A stretch of 64,000 nt of DNA from Streptomyces marianii (lineage in GTDB: Bacteria; Actinomycetota; Actinomycetes; Streptomycetales; Streptomycetaceae), in the NCBI RefSeq assembly GCF_005795905.1, contig NZ_VAWE01000001.1:6623001-6687000 (forward strand), read 5' to 3'. Under the pieces are notes generated by a model. That model was not told the DNA's origin. It did no database searches and saw nothing but the letters and a program-made list of their open reading frames with translations. Below, in pieces: positions 29,057-39,715 of the stretch. The position numbers and the translations under genes were made by a program. The number at the start of each line of letters is the position of its first letter. Position 1 is the stretch's first letter.

Positions 29057-29113
29057 GGGGCGTGAGCGATGCCACGTCCGGAACGGGCGGCTCCGCCCGC
29101 CGGAGACGTGATC

Positions 29114-29974
29114 ATGTCCCTCATGAACATTTCAGCAGATCGCCGTTCGGTGCTCACCGCGCTCGTCGGGGCCGCCGTCAGCGGCTCCGTGCTCGGCGGA
29201 TTCGGGGCCGCGCCCGCGTACGCCACCGGAGAGAACGACGTCTACACGTCCAACACCGATCTCTACACCAAGCTCGCGGGCAAGGAGGGCACCGACTTCG
29301 GCCGTCGCTGGAAGCGCCATCAGCACGCCGACGAGAGCCGGACCGGGACGGCGCCGTTCAACCGGACGACGATCATGGCACTGCACGGGGGCGGTATCGA
29401 GGGCGGCACCTCCGAACTCTGCCTCGGGATCGCCGGCTACCACCCCGCCACCCTCGAAGCCGTGCAGGACGGCCACCCCGTACACGACTACTGGATGTTC
29501 GAGGGACTGCGCTCCTCCGGCAACCGGGAACTCCACGTCACGTCCACGAGCTGCGACGACCGGATCGCCCTCTCGCTGGCCGGGGGCAGTCTCAACGTGC
29601 TGAGCCTGCACGGCTGTACGGCCGCTCAGGCCGGTGCCCCGGCCTCCTCTCCCGAGGCCGTCGTGGTCGGCGGCCGCAGCGCCGACTTCAAGGCAGCCCT
29701 GCACCTGGAGCTCGGGAATGCCGGGTTCACCACCATCGACGGCTCCGCAGTACCGGACCTCGCGGGCGTCAAGACCGACAACCCCTGCAACCGCACCGTG
29801 CTCGGCGAGGGCGGACAGCTGGAAATCACCGCGGAGCTGCGTGCCGCCATGTTCGGGGTCTACACCAACGCGGGACGCCCCGGGAGCACCACCGAGGTGT
29901 TCTGGCGCTTCACGGCCGCCGCGCGGGCGGCGGTGGCCCGCCTGGAAGCCAAGCCGGGTCAGGTCCTGCTGTGA
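29114..29974 (+). CDS. Secreted poly-gamma-glutamate hydrolase family protein
   Basis: 286 aa from ATG 29114, placed after ggag at 29101-29104. Upstream in-frame starts add residues before the signal. A twin-arginine signal (SADRRSVLTALVGAAVSGSVLGGFGAAPAYA) directs export. The mature part carries MALHGGGIEGGTSELC near residue 82, a zinc-binding HGG..E element of the PghP/YoqZ family of phage and bacterial gamma-PGA depolymerases, then later LSLHGC and AVVVGG. The family cleaves poly-gamma-glutamate. The natural substrate in Streptomyces is unproven. It is convergent with the pentose phosphate operon. Confidence 0.85.
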   Translation: MSLMNISADRRSVLTALVGAAVSGSVLGGFGAAPAYATGENDVYTSNTDLYTKLAGKEGTDFGRRWKRHQHADESRTGTAPFNRTTIMALHGGGIEGGTSELCLGIAGYHPATLEAVQDGHPVHDYWMFEGLRSSGNRELHVTSTSCDDRIALSLAGGSLNVLSLHGCTAAQAGAPASSPEAVVVGGRSADFKAALHLELGNAGFTTIDGSAVPDLAGVKTDNPCNRTVLGEGGQLEITAELRAAMFGVYTNAGRPGSTTEVFWRFTAAARAAVARLEAKPGQVLL

Positions 29975-30059
29975 CGGGCGGCGGGCGCTGAGACGACGTA
30001 CGGCCCGGCCCGCCGGTGGGGGCGGACCGGACCTCGTCGCACCGGGCGGTGAGACCGCG

Positions 30060-30866
30060 TCAGGCGGAGGCGGGCGGATAGAGATCGCGCGGCAGCTGGG
30101 ACGCCGCCGCCGCGTCCAGCAGCCACAGCGTCCTCGACCTGCCGTACGCCCCTGCCGCCGGGGCCTGGATCTCGCCCGCGCCCGACAGGGCGATGCGCGC
30201 GGCGTTCGCCTTGTCCTCGCCGGCCGCCAGCAGCCACACCTCGCGCGCCGCCCGGATCGCCGGGAGCGTCAGGGAGATGCGCGTCGGCGGGGGCTTCGGC
30301 GCGCCGTGGACGCCGACGACCGTGCGCTCCGTCTCCCGTACCGCGGGAAGCTCGGGGAACAGGGAGGCGACGTGCGTGTCGGGGCCCACGCCCAGCATCA
30401 GGACGTCGAACGCCGGCACATCGCCGCCCGTGTCGGCAGCCGCCGACCGGTAGTGCTCGGGGCCCGCGGCGGCGGCCAGCTCCTCCGCGTACGCGGCCGC
30501 CGCGGCGTCCGCGTCCTTGCCGTACCGTCCGTCCGACGCGGGCATCGGGTGCACCCGGGCCGGATCCAGCGGTACCGAGTCGAGCAGGGCCGCCCGGGCC
30601 TGGGTGATGTTGCGCTCCGGGTCCCCTTCGGGGAGGAAGCGCTCGTCGCCCCACCACAGGTCGAGCCTCGACCAGTCGACGGCGTCCCTCGCGGGTGCCG
30701 CGGCGAGCGCGGCCAGCAGGCCGTTGCCGTTGCGCCCGCCGGTGAGCACCACCGAGGCGGAGTCCCGGGCGGCCTGGGCGTCCACGATCTTCGTGATCAG
30801 CCGGGCCGCTGCGGCCCGGGCCATCAGCTCCTTGTCGCGGTGGACGACGAGTTGGGGGGCGCTCAC
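30060..30866 (-). CDS. pgl: 6-Phosphogluconolactonase
   Basis: 268 aa, last gene of the reverse-strand operon. It hydrolyses 6-phosphogluconolactone in the oxidative pentose phosphate path. Family motifs include VVLTGGRNGNGLLAAL near 42, [16 protein letters not shown] near 70, FDVLMLGVGPDTHVASLFP near 145, and a C-terminal VWLLAAGEDKANAARIAL. GTG at 30866 overlaps the opcA stop by four bases. Its length and motif order match DevB/SOL-type enzymes. Confidence 0.95.
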   Translation of the reverse strand: MSAPQLVVHRDKELMARAAAARLITKIVDAQAARDSASVVLTGGRNGNGLLAALAAAPARDAVDWSRLDLWWGDERFLPEGDPERNITQARAALLDSVPLDPARVHPMPASDGRYGKDADAAAAAYAEELAAAAGPEHYRSAAADTGGDVPAFDVLMLGVGPDTHVASLFPELPAVRETERTVVGVHGAPKPPPTRISLTLPAIRAAREVWLLAAGEDKANAARIALSGAGEIQAPAAGAYGRSRTLWLLDAAAASQLPRDLYPPASA

Positions 30867-31927
30867 TTGGACGCCGCCTTGCTCGCCGGTGCCTTCGCGG
30901 GGGTCTCTTCCCCGCTCTTCTCCCCGGGCTTCTCCGCCGTCGGGTCAGGGCGCTCCGCCTCGGCCTTCCTCGCGGCGGAGCCGTCGCCGGCCGCCGCGGG
31001 CCGCTGGTCGAGCCGGTCGACCCCGAACCGAAGCGTCGCGGCGTAGATGTCGTCCGGGTCCAGCCGCCGCAGCTCCTCGGCCATCAGCTCGGCGGTGTCG
31101 CGCCGCTTCAGCGCCACCGCACGGTCCGGCTGGCCCTCGATGGACAGCGTCGCCAGGGAGCCGTCCGCGCGGTCCAGCACGATGGTGCCGCTGTCCGTCA
31201 GCAGCCGCACGGCGGTGAGGCCGGGACCACCGGAGGCCGTGCGCGCCACCGGTACGTCCAGCCGGTCGCCGAGCCACATCCCGAGCAGCTCGCAGCTCGG
31301 GTTGAACTCCTCGCCCTCGACCTCGGCCCCGGTGATCCGCCAGTCGACCTGGTCCAGCGCGGCCGCGAGCATCGAGCGCCACGGGGTGATGCGGGTCCAG
31401 GACAGATCCGTGTCACCCGGGGTGTAGGCGTCGGCGCGGGCGGTCAGCTCGGCGACGGGCCGCTCGCAGGCGTATGTGTCGGTGACCCTGCGCTGTGCCA
31501 GTGCGCCCAGGGGGTCGGACGCCGGATCGACCGGCGCGTTCACCGGCCACCACACCACGACCGGCGCGTCCGGCAGGAGGAGCGGCAGCACCACGGACTG
31601 GGCGTGGTCGGCGACCTCGCCGTAGAGCCGCAGAACCACCGTCTCGCCGGTGCCGGCGTCCGCGCCCACCCGGACCTCGGCGTCCAGCCGCGCCTTGGCC
31701 CGGTCGCGCGGGGAGCGGGAGACGCGCTTGATGACGACGAGCTTGCGCGAGGGGTGCTCGCGGGCGGCCTCGTTGGCCGCCTTCAGCGCGTCGTAGGCGT
31801 TCTCCTCGTCGGTGACGATGACGAGGGTGAGGACCATTCCGACGGCCGGGGTGCCGATAGCCCGTCGGCCCTGCACCAGCGCCTTGTTGATCTTTCCGGA
31901 GGTGGTGTCCGTAAGGTCGATCTTCAT
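30863..31927 (-). CDS. opcA: Glucose-6-phosphate dehydrogenase assembly protein OpcA
   Basis: 354 aa from the ATG at 31927 ([17 protein letters not shown]). OpcA activates and assembles G6P dehydrogenase in cyanobacteria and actinobacteria. The conserved [34 protein letters not shown] and [20 protein letters not shown] match the family, with a longer, Ala/Lys-rich tail ([22 protein letters not shown]). It overlaps zwf (ATGA) upstream and pgl downstream, so the three are translationally coupled, consistent with a stoichiometric Zwf-OpcA complex. Confidence 0.95.
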   Translation of the reverse strand: MKIDLTDTTSGKINKALVQGRRAIGTPAVGMVLTLVIVTDEENAYDALKAANEAAREHPSRKLVVIKRVSRSPRDRAKARLDAEVRVGADAGTGETVVLRLYGEVADHAQSVVLPLLLPDAPVVVWWPVNAPVDPASDPLGALAQRRVTDTYACERPVAELTARADAYTPGDTDLSWTRITPWRSMLAAALDQVDWRITGAEVEGEEFNPSCELLGMWLGDRLDVPVARTASGGPGLTAVRLLTDSGTIVLDRADGSLATLSIEGQPDRAVALKRRDTAELMAEELRRLDPDDIYAATLRFGVDRLDQRPAAAGDGSAARKAEAERPDPTAEKPGEKSGEETPAKAPASKAASK

Positions 31928-33456
31928 GGCCGGCGCCAGCTCCGTCCGTCTCGTGCGAGCATTTCGTCCGCCTCGACCGGACCCCATGTCCCGGCTGGGT
32001 ACTGCGCGGGCCTGCCGTGCTTCTCCCAGAACTCCTCGATCGGGTCGAGGATCTTCCAGGACAGCTCGACCTCCCCGACCCTCGGGAAGAGGTTGGAATC
32101 GCCGAGCAGCACGTCGAGGATCAGCCGCTCGTAGGCCTCCGGGCTGGACTCCGTGAAGGACTCGCCGTAGGCGAAGTCCATGGAGACGTCGCGGACCTCC
32201 AGCGAGGTGCCGGGGACCTTCGAGCCGAAGCGCAGGGTCACGCCCTCGTCCGGCTGGACCCGGATGACCAGGGCGTTCTGCCCGAGTTCCTGGGTGGCCG
32301 TGCGGTCGAAGGGGGAGTGCGGGGCGCGCTGGAAGACGACGGCGATCTCGGTGACACGGCGGCCGAGCCGCTTGCCGGTGCGGAGGTAGAACGGCACGCC
32401 CGCCCAGCGCCGGTTGTCGATCTCCAGCTTTATCGCCGCGTAGGTGTCGGTCTTGGAGGTGGGGTCGATGCCCTCCTCCTCCAGATAGCCGACGACCTTC
32501 GCGCCGCCCTGCCAGCCGGCCGCGTACTGCGCGCGGACGGTGCCCGCGGCGAGGTCCCTGGGCAGTCTCACCGCGCCCAGCACCTTGGTCTTCTCCGTCG
32601 CCAGCGAGTCCGCCTCGAAGGAGGCGGGCTCCTCCATCGCGGTCAGCGCGAGCAGTTGGAGCAGGTGGTTCTGGATGACGTCGCGCGCGGCGCCGATGCC
32701 GTCGTAGTAGCCGGCACGGCCGCCGATGCCGATGTCCTCGGCCATGGTGATCTGCACGTGGTCGACGAACGACCGGTTCCAGATCGGTTCGAAGAGGGTG
32801 TTGGCGAAGCGGAGCGCCAGGATGTTCTGGACGGTCTCCTTGCCCAGGTAGTGGTCGATGCGGAAGACCTGGTCCGGTTCGAACACGTCGTGGACGAGCG
32901 AGTTCAGCTCCATCGCGGAGGCCAGGTCGTGGCCGAAGGGCTTCTCGATGACGGCGCGCCGCCACGAGCCGTCCTTCTGCTCCGCCAGCCCGTGCTTCTT
33001 CAGCTGCCTGACGACCTTGGGGAAGAACTTCGGCGGCACCGAGAGGTAGAAGGCGAAGTTGCCGCCCGTGCCCTGCACCTGGTCGAGTTCCGTGATGGTC
33101 TTCTTCAGGGTCTCGAACGCGTCGTCGTCGTCGAACTCTCCGGGCACGAACCGCATGCCCTGGATGAGCTGCTGCCAGACCTCCTCCCGGAAGGGAGTGC
33201 GGGAGTGCTCCTTCACGGCCTCGTGGACCTCGTGCGCGAAGTCCTGGTCGTCCCACTCACGGCGGGCGAAGCCGACGAGGGAGAAGCCCGGCGGCAGGAG
33301 CCCGCGGTTGGCGAGGTCGTACACAGCGGGCATCAGCTTTTTCCGTGACAAATCGCCCGTGACGCCGAAGATCACCAGGCCCGACGGCCCCGCGATGCGC
33401 GGGAGCCGTCGGTCCGCGGCGTCACGGAGCGGATTCGCTCCGTGTGCGGAAGTCAA
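31924..33456 (-). CDS. zwf: Glucose-6-phosphate 1-dehydrogenase
   Basis: 510 aa from a TTG at 33456 (TTG read as Met, then [11 protein letters not shown]), supported by ggaggg nine bases upstream and by length. No ATG gives a better start. It oxidises glucose 6-phosphate with NADP+, the main NADPH supply. The NADP-binding motif is [21 protein letters not shown], and the active-site region [21 protein letters not shown] is intact. It begins six bases after the tal stop and overlaps opcA by four. Confidence 0.97.
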   Translation of the reverse strand: MTSAHGANPLRDAADRRLPRIAGPSGLVIFGVTGDLSRKKLMPAVYDLANRGLLPPGFSLVGFARREWDDQDFAHEVHEAVKEHSRTPFREEVWQQLIQGMRFVPGEFDDDDAFETLKKTITELDQVQGTGGNFAFYLSVPPKFFPKVVRQLKKHGLAEQKDGSWRRAVIEKPFGHDLASAMELNSLVHDVFEPDQVFRIDHYLGKETVQNILALRFANTLFEPIWNRSFVDHVQITMAEDIGIGGRAGYYDGIGAARDVIQNHLLQLLALTAMEEPASFEADSLATEKTKVLGAVRLPRDLAAGTVRAQYAAGWQGGAKVVGYLEEEGIDPTSKTDTYAAIKLEIDNRRWAGVPFYLRTGKRLGRRVTEIAVVFQRAPHSPFDRTATQELGQNALVIRVQPDEGVTLRFGSKVPGTSLEVRDVSMDFAYGESFTESSPEAYERLILDVLLGDSNLFPRVGEVELSWKILDPIEEFWEKHGRPAQYPAGTWGPVEADEMLARDGRSWRRP

Positions 33457-33461
33457 GGTGC

Positions 33462-34604
33462 TCAGCCCTCCGAGGGAGCGAGGCGCTGGAGCTCCGCCTC
33501 GGTCGACTTGAGCAGGTCGTTCCAGGACCCCTCGAACTTCTCGACGCCCTCGTCCTCGAGCAGCCGGACGACGTCGTCGTACGAGATCCCGAGCTTCTCG
33601 AGGGCGTCGAGCTCGGCACGGGCCTGCTCGTACGTCCCGCGCACCGTGTCGCCCGTGATCCGCCCGTGGTCGGCGGTCGCCTCCAGCGTGGCCTCCGGCA
33701 TGGTGTTGACCGTGCCCGGTGCGACCAGCTGGTCCACGTACATCGTGTCCGGGTACGCCGGGTCCTTGACGCCGGTCGAGGCCCACAGCGGACGCTGCGC
33801 GTTGGCCTGCGCCTTGTCGAGGGCGGCCCAGCGCTCCGACGGCGGCGTCGACTTGTCGGCCGAACCGAACACCGCCTCGTAGGCCTGGTAGGCCAGCCGT
33901 GCGTTGGCGAGCGCCGCCTTGCCGCGCAGCTGCTTCGCCTCGTCCGTGCCGAGGGCGTCCAGCCGCTTGTCGATCTCGGTGTCCACCCGGGACACGAAGA
34001 ACGACGCCACAGAACGGATCTTCGACAGGTCCAGGCCCGCGGCCTTCGCCTTCTCCAGCCCCGCCAGGTAGGCGTCCATGACCTCGCGGTACCGCTCCAG
34101 CGAGAAGATCAGCGTGACGTTGACGCTGATGCCGAGGCCGATGACCTCGGTGATCGCCGGAAGGCCGGCCCGCGTGGCCGGGATCTTGATGAACGTGTTC
34201 GGCCGGTCCACCAGCCAGGCCAGCTGCTTGGCCTCGGCGACGGTCGCCGCCGTGTTGTGCGCCAGCCGCGGGTCGACCTCGATCGACACCCGGCCGTCCT
34301 GGCCGCCCGTGGCGTCGAACACCGGCCGCAGCACGTCCGCGGCGTCGCGCACGTCCGCGGTGGTGATCATGCGGAGGGCTTCCTCGACCGTCACCCGGCG
34401 GGTCGCGAGGTCGGAGACCTGCGGCTGGTAGCCGTCGCCGGACGAGATGGCCTTCTGGAAGATGGACGGGTTGGTGGTGACGCCCACGACGTGCTGCTGG
34501 TCGATGAGCTCGGCCAGGTTGCCGGACGTGATGCGCTTGCGCGACAGGTCGTCGAGCCAGATCGCGACGCCTTCGTCGGAGAGGCGCTTGAGTGCGTCTG
34601 TCAT
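33462..34604 (-). CDS. tal: Transaldolase
   Basis: 380 aa from the ATG at 34604, preceded by aggagatgcaactctc. It transfers a dihydroxyacetone unit in the non-oxidative pentose phosphate path. The long actinobacterial class has [15 protein letters not shown] near 40 and the Schiff-base lysine region [34 protein letters not shown] near 135-170. Downstream of tkt by 34 bases and upstream of zwf by six, it sits in the middle of the operon. Confidence 0.97.
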   Translation of the reverse strand: MTDALKRLSDEGVAIWLDDLSRKRITSGNLAELIDQQHVVGVTTNPSIFQKAISSGDGYQPQVSDLATRRVTVEEALRMITTADVRDAADVLRPVFDATGGQDGRVSIEVDPRLAHNTAATVAEAKQLAWLVDRPNTFIKIPATRAGLPAITEVIGLGISVNVTLIFSLERYREVMDAYLAGLEKAKAAGLDLSKIRSVASFFVSRVDTEIDKRLDALGTDEAKQLRGKAALANARLAYQAYEAVFGSADKSTPPSERWAALDKAQANAQRPLWASTGVKDPAYPDTMYVDQLVAPGTVNTMPEATLEATADHGRITGDTVRGTYEQARAELDALEKLGISYDDVVRLLEDEGVEKFEGSWNDLLKSTEAELQRLAPSEG

Positions 34605-34638
34605 GAGAGTTGCATCTCCTACTAGTCGTATACCGGCG

Positions 34639-36759
34639 TCAGCGCGCGGTGGCGGCGATCCCAGTCGTTGAATCGAGCGCGGCCCGCGCGGCGGCGGCCA
34701 CCGCCTCGGGGGTGAATCCGAACTCGCGGAACAGCACCTTGCCGTCGGCCGAGGCACCGAAGTGCTCCAGCGACACGATCCGGCCGGCGTCACCGACGAA
34801 GCGGTGCCAGGTCAGCCCGACACCGGCCTCGACGGCCACCCGCGCCTTCACCGACGGCGGCAGCACCGAGTCCCGGTAGGCCTGGTCCTGCTGGTCGAAC
34901 CACTCGACGGACGGCATCGAGACGACCCGCGTCGCGATGCCCTCGGCCTGCAGCTGCTCGCGGGCCTCCACGGCCAGGTGCACCTCGGAGCCGGTGGCGA
35001 TCAGCACGGCCTGCGGCTCGGTGCTCTCCCCGCCGGGACCCTCGGCCTCGAACATGACGTAACCGCCCTTGGCCGCGTCCTCGTTCGGCTCGTACGTCGG
35101 CACGCCCTGGCGGGTCAGCGCCAGACCGTGCGGCGTGCCCACGCGGAACTCCTTCGTCCAGCGGCGGAGGATCTCGCGCCAGGCGATCGCGGTCTCGTTG
35201 GCGTCGGCCGGGCGCACGATGCTCAGACCCGGAATCGCGCGCAGCGACGCCAGGTGCTCCACCGGCTGGTGCGTCGGGCCGTCCTCGCCGAGACCGATCG
35301 AGTCGTGGGTCCAGACGTACGTCACCGGCAGGTGCATCAGCGCGGACAGCCGGACCGCGTTGCGCATGTAGTCGGAGAAGACGAGGAACGTACCGCCGTA
35401 GACACGGGTGTTGCCGTGCAGCGTGATGCCGTTCATGATCGCGGCCATCGCGTGCTCGCGGATGCCGAAGTGGACCGTGCGCCCGTACGGGTCCGCCTCC
35501 GGCAGCGGGTTGCCCCTGGGGAGGAACGACGAGGTCTTGTCGATCGTGGTGTTGTTCGAGCCCGCCAGATCGGCGGAACCGCCCCACAGCTCCGGGACGA
35601 CCGCGCCCAGCGCCTGCAGCACCTTGCCGGACGCGGCACGGGTGGCGACCGCCTTGCCGGTCTCGAAGACCGGGAGCTTCTCCTCCCAGCCGGCCGGGAG
35701 TTCGCCCGCGCGGATGCGGTCGAACTCGGCGGCGCGCTCCGGGTTGGCGGCACGCCACTCGGCGAACGTCTTCTCCCACTCCTCACGGTCGGAGCGCCCG
35801 CGGTCGAGGGCCCGGCGGGTGTGCCGGATGACCTCGTCGGAGACCTCGAAGGTCTTCTCCGGGTCGAAGCCGAGGACCCGCTTGGTGGCCGCCACCTCGT
35901 CGTCGCCCAGCGCCGCGCCGTGCGCGGCCTCGGTGTTCTGGGCGTTCGGGGCCGGCCAGGCGATGATCGAGCGGACGGCGATGAAGGAGGGACGCTCGCT
36001 CTCCTCCTTGGCCGCCTTCAGCGCCTCGTACAGACCGACCGGGTCCAGGTCGCCGCTCGGCAGCGGGGCCACGCGCTGGACGTGCCAGCCGTACGCCTCG
36101 TACCGCTTCAGGGTGTCCTCGGAGACCGCGGTCTCCGTGTCGCCCTCGATGGAGATGTGGTTGTCGTCCCAGAGCAGCACCAGGTTGCCGAGCTTCTGGT
36201 GGCCGGCCAGCGAGGACGCCTCGTGGGAGATGCCCTCCTGGAGGCAGCCGTCGCCGGCGACGGCCCAGACGGTGTGGTCGAACGGAGAAGTGCCGGGAGC
36301 GGCGTCCGGGTCGAACAGGCCGCGCTCGTAGCGGGCGGCCATGGCCATGCCGACGGCGTTGGCGACGCCCTGGCCCAGCGGGCCGGTCGTGGTCTCGACG
36401 CCCACGGTGTGGCCGTACTCGGGGTGGCCCGGGGTCTTGGAGTCCCACGTGCGGAAGGACTTGAGGTCGTCGAGCTCCAGGCCGTACCCGGCGAGGTAGA
36501 GCTGGATGTAGAGCGTCAGGCTGGAGTGACCTGCGGAGAGCACGAACCGGTCGCGGCCGGTCCAGTCCGTGTCGGCGGGGTCGTGGCGCATCAGCTTCTG
36601 GAAGAGGACGTACGCCGCGGGGGCCAGGCTCATCGCCGTACCGGGATGGCCGTTGCCGACCTTCTGTACGGCGTCAGCGGCGAGGACACGTACGGTGTCC
36701 ACGGCCCGCTGGTCCAATGCGGTCCACTCGAGGTCTGTAGTGGTCGGCTTGGTGCTCAC
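34639..36759 (-). CDS. tkt: Transketolase
   Basis: 706 aa, first gene of the pentose phosphate operon, starting with GTG at 36759. It transfers two-carbon units using thiamine diphosphate. Visible elements are [21 protein letters not shown] near 35, the thiamine motif [32 protein letters not shown] (GDG...N) near 165, and the second-domain [28 protein letters not shown] near 485. The gene order tkt-tal-zwf-opcA-pgl joins the oxidative and non-oxidative branches. Its promoter region contains a 7-bp-arm inverted repeat at 36843-36866. Confidence 0.98.
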   Translation of the reverse strand: MSTKPTTTDLEWTALDQRAVDTVRVLAADAVQKVGNGHPGTAMSLAPAAYVLFQKLMRHDPADTDWTGRDRFVLSAGHSSLTLYIQLYLAGYGLELDDLKSFRTWDSKTPGHPEYGHTVGVETTTGPLGQGVANAVGMAMAARYERGLFDPDAAPGTSPFDHTVWAVAGDGCLQEGISHEASSLAGHQKLGNLVLLWDDNHISIEGDTETAVSEDTLKRYEAYGWHVQRVAPLPSGDLDPVGLYEALKAAKEESERPSFIAVRSIIAWPAPNAQNTEAAHGAALGDDEVAATKRVLGFDPEKTFEVSDEVIRHTRRALDRGRSDREEWEKTFAEWRAANPERAAEFDRIRAGELPAGWEEKLPVFETGKAVATRAASGKVLQALGAVVPELWGGSADLAGSNNTTIDKTSSFLPRGNPLPEADPYGRTVHFGIREHAMAAIMNGITLHGNTRVYGGTFLVFSDYMRNAVRLSALMHLPVTYVWTHDSIGLGEDGPTHQPVEHLASLRAIPGLSIVRPADANETAIAWREILRRWTKEFRVGTPHGLALTRQGVPTYEPNEDAAKGGYVMFEAEGPGGESTEPQAVLIATGSEVHLAVEAREQLQAEGIATRVVSMPSVEWFDQQDQAYRDSVLPPSVKARVAVEAGVGLTWHRFVGDAGRIVSLEHFGASADGKVLFREFGFTPEAVAAAARAALDSTTGIAATAR

Positions 36760-36842
36760 CCTGGGTCAGGGCTCCTCTCCACATGTTCGGGTCCCGGTGA
36801 CTGAGGCGTTTACCGGGCGCTGTCGAGCCTACCCTCGCAGCA

Positions 36843-36866
36843 ACGTGCATCCTTTCGAGTGCACGT
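36843..36866. promoter_or_regulatory. Inverted repeat upstream of tkt
   Basis: ACGTGCA (36843-36849) and TGCACGT (36860-36866) are perfect 7-bp arms with a 10-base spacer, about 85 bases upstream of the tkt GTG in the gap divergent with ctaB. The symmetry and position suggest an operator for the pentose phosphate operon or for ctaB. The regulator is unknown. Confidence 0.5.
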
Positions 36867-37123
36867 CTCTCCAATCGGACACATCAACCAGCCTGCGGGT
36901 ACCGGCCCGACTTCGCCTGTTGTCGGTGCTTGACTCCGGTGAGTACGGACGGCGCCGCCGCAGCGCTCAACACGACCCACCCCCGCGAAGATCGGCATGG
37001 GGCCAACGTCTAGAGTGGCGTGGTACGCGCAAGCCTTCACCGGGCATTCACGCCTCCATGACCCTCCGGGTACGAGGGATGCCCCCGCGAAGCTTGCTGG
37101 GAATTTCTCTGTCAGGGGTGTGC
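36867..37123. other. Rest of tkt-ctaB divergent gap
   Basis: Together with 36760-36866 this makes a 364-bp gap. It must contain two divergent promoters. I see no consensus hexamer pair. Local sequence is less GC-rich than the flanks (for example gaatttctctgtcagggg just before ctaB). Confidence 0.4.
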
Positions 37124-38071
37124 GTGACGGCCGTCGAGTCCCGACCCGCCGGGGTCGTCTTGACTCCCAGCCCGGGGGGCCATCGGCCGTTCGGGGCCCG
37201 CGTCAAGGCATTCGTGGCGCTGACCAAGCCGCGGATCATCGAGCTGCTTCTCATCACCACCGTACCGGTGATGTTCCTGGCCGCGCAGGGCGTGCCGGAC
37301 CTCTGGCTCGTGATCGCCACGTGCGTCGGCGGATACCTCTCCGCGGGCGGTGCCAACGCGCTCAACATGTACATCGACCGCGACATCGACGCCCTGATGG
37401 ACCGCACCGCGCAGCGCCCGCTGGTCACCGGCATGGTGTCGCCGCGAGAGGGCCTGGTCTTCGGCATGACCCTGGCCGTGGTCTCCACGCTCTGGTTCGG
37501 ACTTCTCGTCAACTGGCTGTCGGCGGCCCTGGCGCTCGGCGCGCTCCTCTTCTACGTGGTCGTCTACACGATGCTGCTGAAGCGGCGCACCGCGCAGAAC
37601 ATCGTCTGGGGCGGCATCGCCGGCTGCATGCCGGTGCTGATCGGCTGGTCGGCCGTCACCGACTCCATGTCGTGGGCCGCCGTCGTCCTCTTCCTCGTCA
37701 TCTTCTTCTGGACGCCGCCGCACTACTGGCCGCTGTCGATGAAGGTGAAGGAGGACTACGCGCGCGTGGGCGTGCCCATGCTCCCGGTGATCGCCTCGAA
37801 CAGGGTCGTAGCCCGGCAGATCGTCGTCTACAGCTGGGTGATGGTGGCGGTCTCGCTGCTGCTGACCCCCCTCGGCTACACCGGCTGGTTCTACACGGCG
37901 GTGGCGCTGGCGACCGGCGGCTGGTGGCTCTGGGAGGCGCACGCGCTGCAGAGCCGTGCCAAGGCCGGGGCGACGGGCGGGAAGCTCAAGGAGATGCGGC
38001 TGTTCCACTGGTCCATCACCTATGTCTCGCTGCTGTTCGTCGCCGTCGCCGTGGATCCCTTCCTGCGCTGA
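37124..38071 (+). CDS. ctaB: Heme O synthase (protoheme IX farnesyltransferase)
   Basis: 315 aa from GTG 37124, with agggg just upstream. An in-frame GTG two codons earlier is an alternative. It attaches a farnesyl group to heme B for aa3-type oxidase. UbiA-family motifs are [46 protein letters not shown] (DxxxDxxxxR prenyl-diphosphate site) near 82, and [29 protein letters not shown] near 198. About nine membrane helices are expected. ctaA, the next enzyme of the path, lies 1.6 kb away on the other strand. Confidence 0.96.
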   Translation: MTAVESRPAGVVLTPSPGGHRPFGARVKAFVALTKPRIIELLLITTVPVMFLAAQGVPDLWLVIATCVGGYLSAGGANALNMYIDRDIDALMDRTAQRPLVTGMVSPREGLVFGMTLAVVSTLWFGLLVNWLSAALALGALLFYVVVYTMLLKRRTAQNIVWGGIAGCMPVLIGWSAVTDSMSWAAVVLFLVIFFWTPPHYWPLSMKVKEDYARVGVPMLPVIASNRVVARQIVVYSWVMVAVSLLLTPLGYTGWFYTAVALATGGWWLWEAHALQSRAKAGATGGKLKEMRLFHWSITYVSLLFVAVAVDPFLR

Positions 38072-38163
38072 CCGGCCGCCCCGGGGCGCCCCGGGCACGG
38101 CGTGGCCGAGGCCACGTGGCCGGGCGGTCGCCAGTCGATCTACCCGCGAGTAGCATCCTGGTC

Positions 38164-38505
38164 ATGGCAGACACCCAGGTTGACGAGAAGCAGTCCGCGA
38201 AGGCCGAGCGGAAGGCGGCGAAGCTCGCCAAGCAGATCGGCGCCTTCGCCAAGGCGCACGGCGGCGCCGAGGGCCAGCTCGCGTACATCGGCCAGACGGG
38301 CACCCGCATCGTGCTCGTCGGCGAGGACGGCGGCTGGGGCGACCTGGTCGCGCCGACCCACGAGATCGCCGTCAGGGCCGCGGAGAAGTCCGGCATCACC
38401 CTGCACGAGTCGTTCGACGGCGACTTCGCGCTGAAGGTCCGCACCGGACCGTACGAGTGGACCCGGATGGCCGGCATCCAGATCGGCGGTCCGTCGAACG
38501 GCTGA
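38164..38505 (+). CDS. Conserved small hypothetical protein
   Basis: 113 aa from ATG 38164. A charged N-terminal helix (DEKQSAKAERKAAKLAKQIGAFAKAHGG) is followed by a compact mixed alpha/beta part (QLAYIGQTGTRIVLVGEDGGWGDLVAPTHEIAVRAAEKSGITLHESFDGDFALKV), with no cysteines and no membrane helix. No domain recognised. From memory, similar proteins occupy this position in other Streptomyces. It is 92 bases downstream of ctaB and could share its transcript. Confidence 0.75.
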   Translation: MADTQVDEKQSAKAERKAAKLAKQIGAFAKAHGGAEGQLAYIGQTGTRIVLVGEDGGWGDLVAPTHEIAVRAAEKSGITLHESFDGDFALKVRTGPYEWTRMAGIQIGGPSNG

Positions 38506-38620
38506 CCGCTCCGTGCCCTGCGGGGGCACGGGAGAGCGGCCGTTGCGGCCCGGGGCAACACCTCGCGCGGGGCTCACCCGTTAGGAGGGGTGGAACGACG
38601 TCCACCGCTGGGAGCCCCGG

Positions 38621-39700
38621 ATGATCGACACGCCGTCCTTGGTGGATCAGTACTGCCACGGCGTCCTCCGCACGGAGCTGGGCCTCGGTGCCTTCGAGGC
38701 CCACCTCGGCAGGACCGCCGGGCCGCCCGCACCCGGGACCACCTTCTTCGACACCCAGACCGGCTTCGCCGTACGCCGCTGGTGCCCGCCGCTGCTCGGC
38801 CTCGAACCCCACTGCCCGCCCACGCACTACCTCGCGCGCCGACGGGAGCTCGGCGTCCTCGAAACCGGCAGGCGGCTGCTGCGGGCCACCGGGATCTCCA
38901 CCTACCTCGTGGACACCGGACCGCCCGGGGACCTCACCGGAGTGCCCGAGATCGCGGCCGCGGGCAGGGCGGACGCCCATGAGATCGTGCGCCTGGAACT
39001 GCTCGCCGAACAGGTCGCCGACACCTCGGGCACCGTCGACTCGTTCCTCGCCAACCTCGCCGAGGCCGTGCACGGCGCGGCCGACTCGGCCGTCGCCTTC
39101 ACCTCCGTCGCCGTACGGCACGGGGTCTCCCTCGTGCCCGAGCCACCGGGGCCCGGCGAGGTGCGCGGTGCCACCGGGCGCTGGCTGGACGGCCGGACGG
39201 TCGGCGGCCGGCTCACCGACCCCGTGCTGCTGCGCCATCTGCTCTGGGTCGCCGTCGCCTCGGGGCGGCCGCTGCAGATCCACGTCGGGGTGGGCGATCC
39301 GCTGTCGCTGACCGGCTTCGCGGCGGCCACCGCGGGTCTCGGCACCGACCTGGTGCTGCTGCACGGCTATCCGTACCACCGCCACGCCGCGCATCTGGCG
39401 AGCGTCTTCCCGCACGTGTACGCCGACGTCGGGCCCGCCCTGGCCCACACCGGGGCGGGAGCGGCGGCCGTCCTCGCCGAAACCCTCGAACACGCCCCCT
39501 TCGGGAAGCTGCTGTTCTCCAGCGGGGCCCGGGGGCTGCCCGAGCTCCATGTCATCGGCGCCAGGATCTTCCGGGAGGCGCTGGACCGGGTGCTCGGCGG
39601 CTGGGTCGGGGGCGGCGCCTGGTGCCGGGCGGACGCCCGGCGGGTCGCCGGGATGATCGCGGCGGACAACGCCCGCCGCGTCTACGGGCTGGCCGGCTGA
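38621..39700 (+). CDS. Amidohydrolase-family protein
   Basis: 359 aa. An amidohydrolase (TIM-barrel, metal-dependent) fold is suggested by SLVDQYCHGVL at the N-terminus, RPLQIHVGVGDP near 222, DLVLLHGYPYHRHAAHLASVFPHVYADVGPAL near 245, and LLFSSGARGLPELH near 300, where metal-binding Asp is replaced by Ser. The first HxH motif is reduced to CHG, so activity may differ from classical hydrolases. It resembles proteins annotated amidohydrolase family in Streptomyces. Substrate unknown. It ends 15 bases before the convergent ctaA stop. Confidence 0.75.
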   Translation: MIDTPSLVDQYCHGVLRTELGLGAFEAHLGRTAGPPAPGTTFFDTQTGFAVRRWCPPLLGLEPHCPPTHYLARRRELGVLETGRRLLRATGISTYLVDTGPPGDLTGVPEIAAAGRADAHEIVRLELLAEQVADTSGTVDSFLANLAEAVHGAADSAVAFTSVAVRHGVSLVPEPPGPGEVRGATGRWLDGRTVGGRLTDPVLLRHLLWVAVASGRPLQIHVGVGDPLSLTGFAAATAGLGTDLVLLHGYPYHRHAAHLASVFPHVYADVGPALAHTGAGAAAVLAETLEHAPFGKLLFSSGARGLPELHVIGARIFREALDRVLGGWVGGGAWCRADARRVAGMIAADNARRVYGLAG

Positions 39701-39715
39701 ACCGAACCGGCCGGA

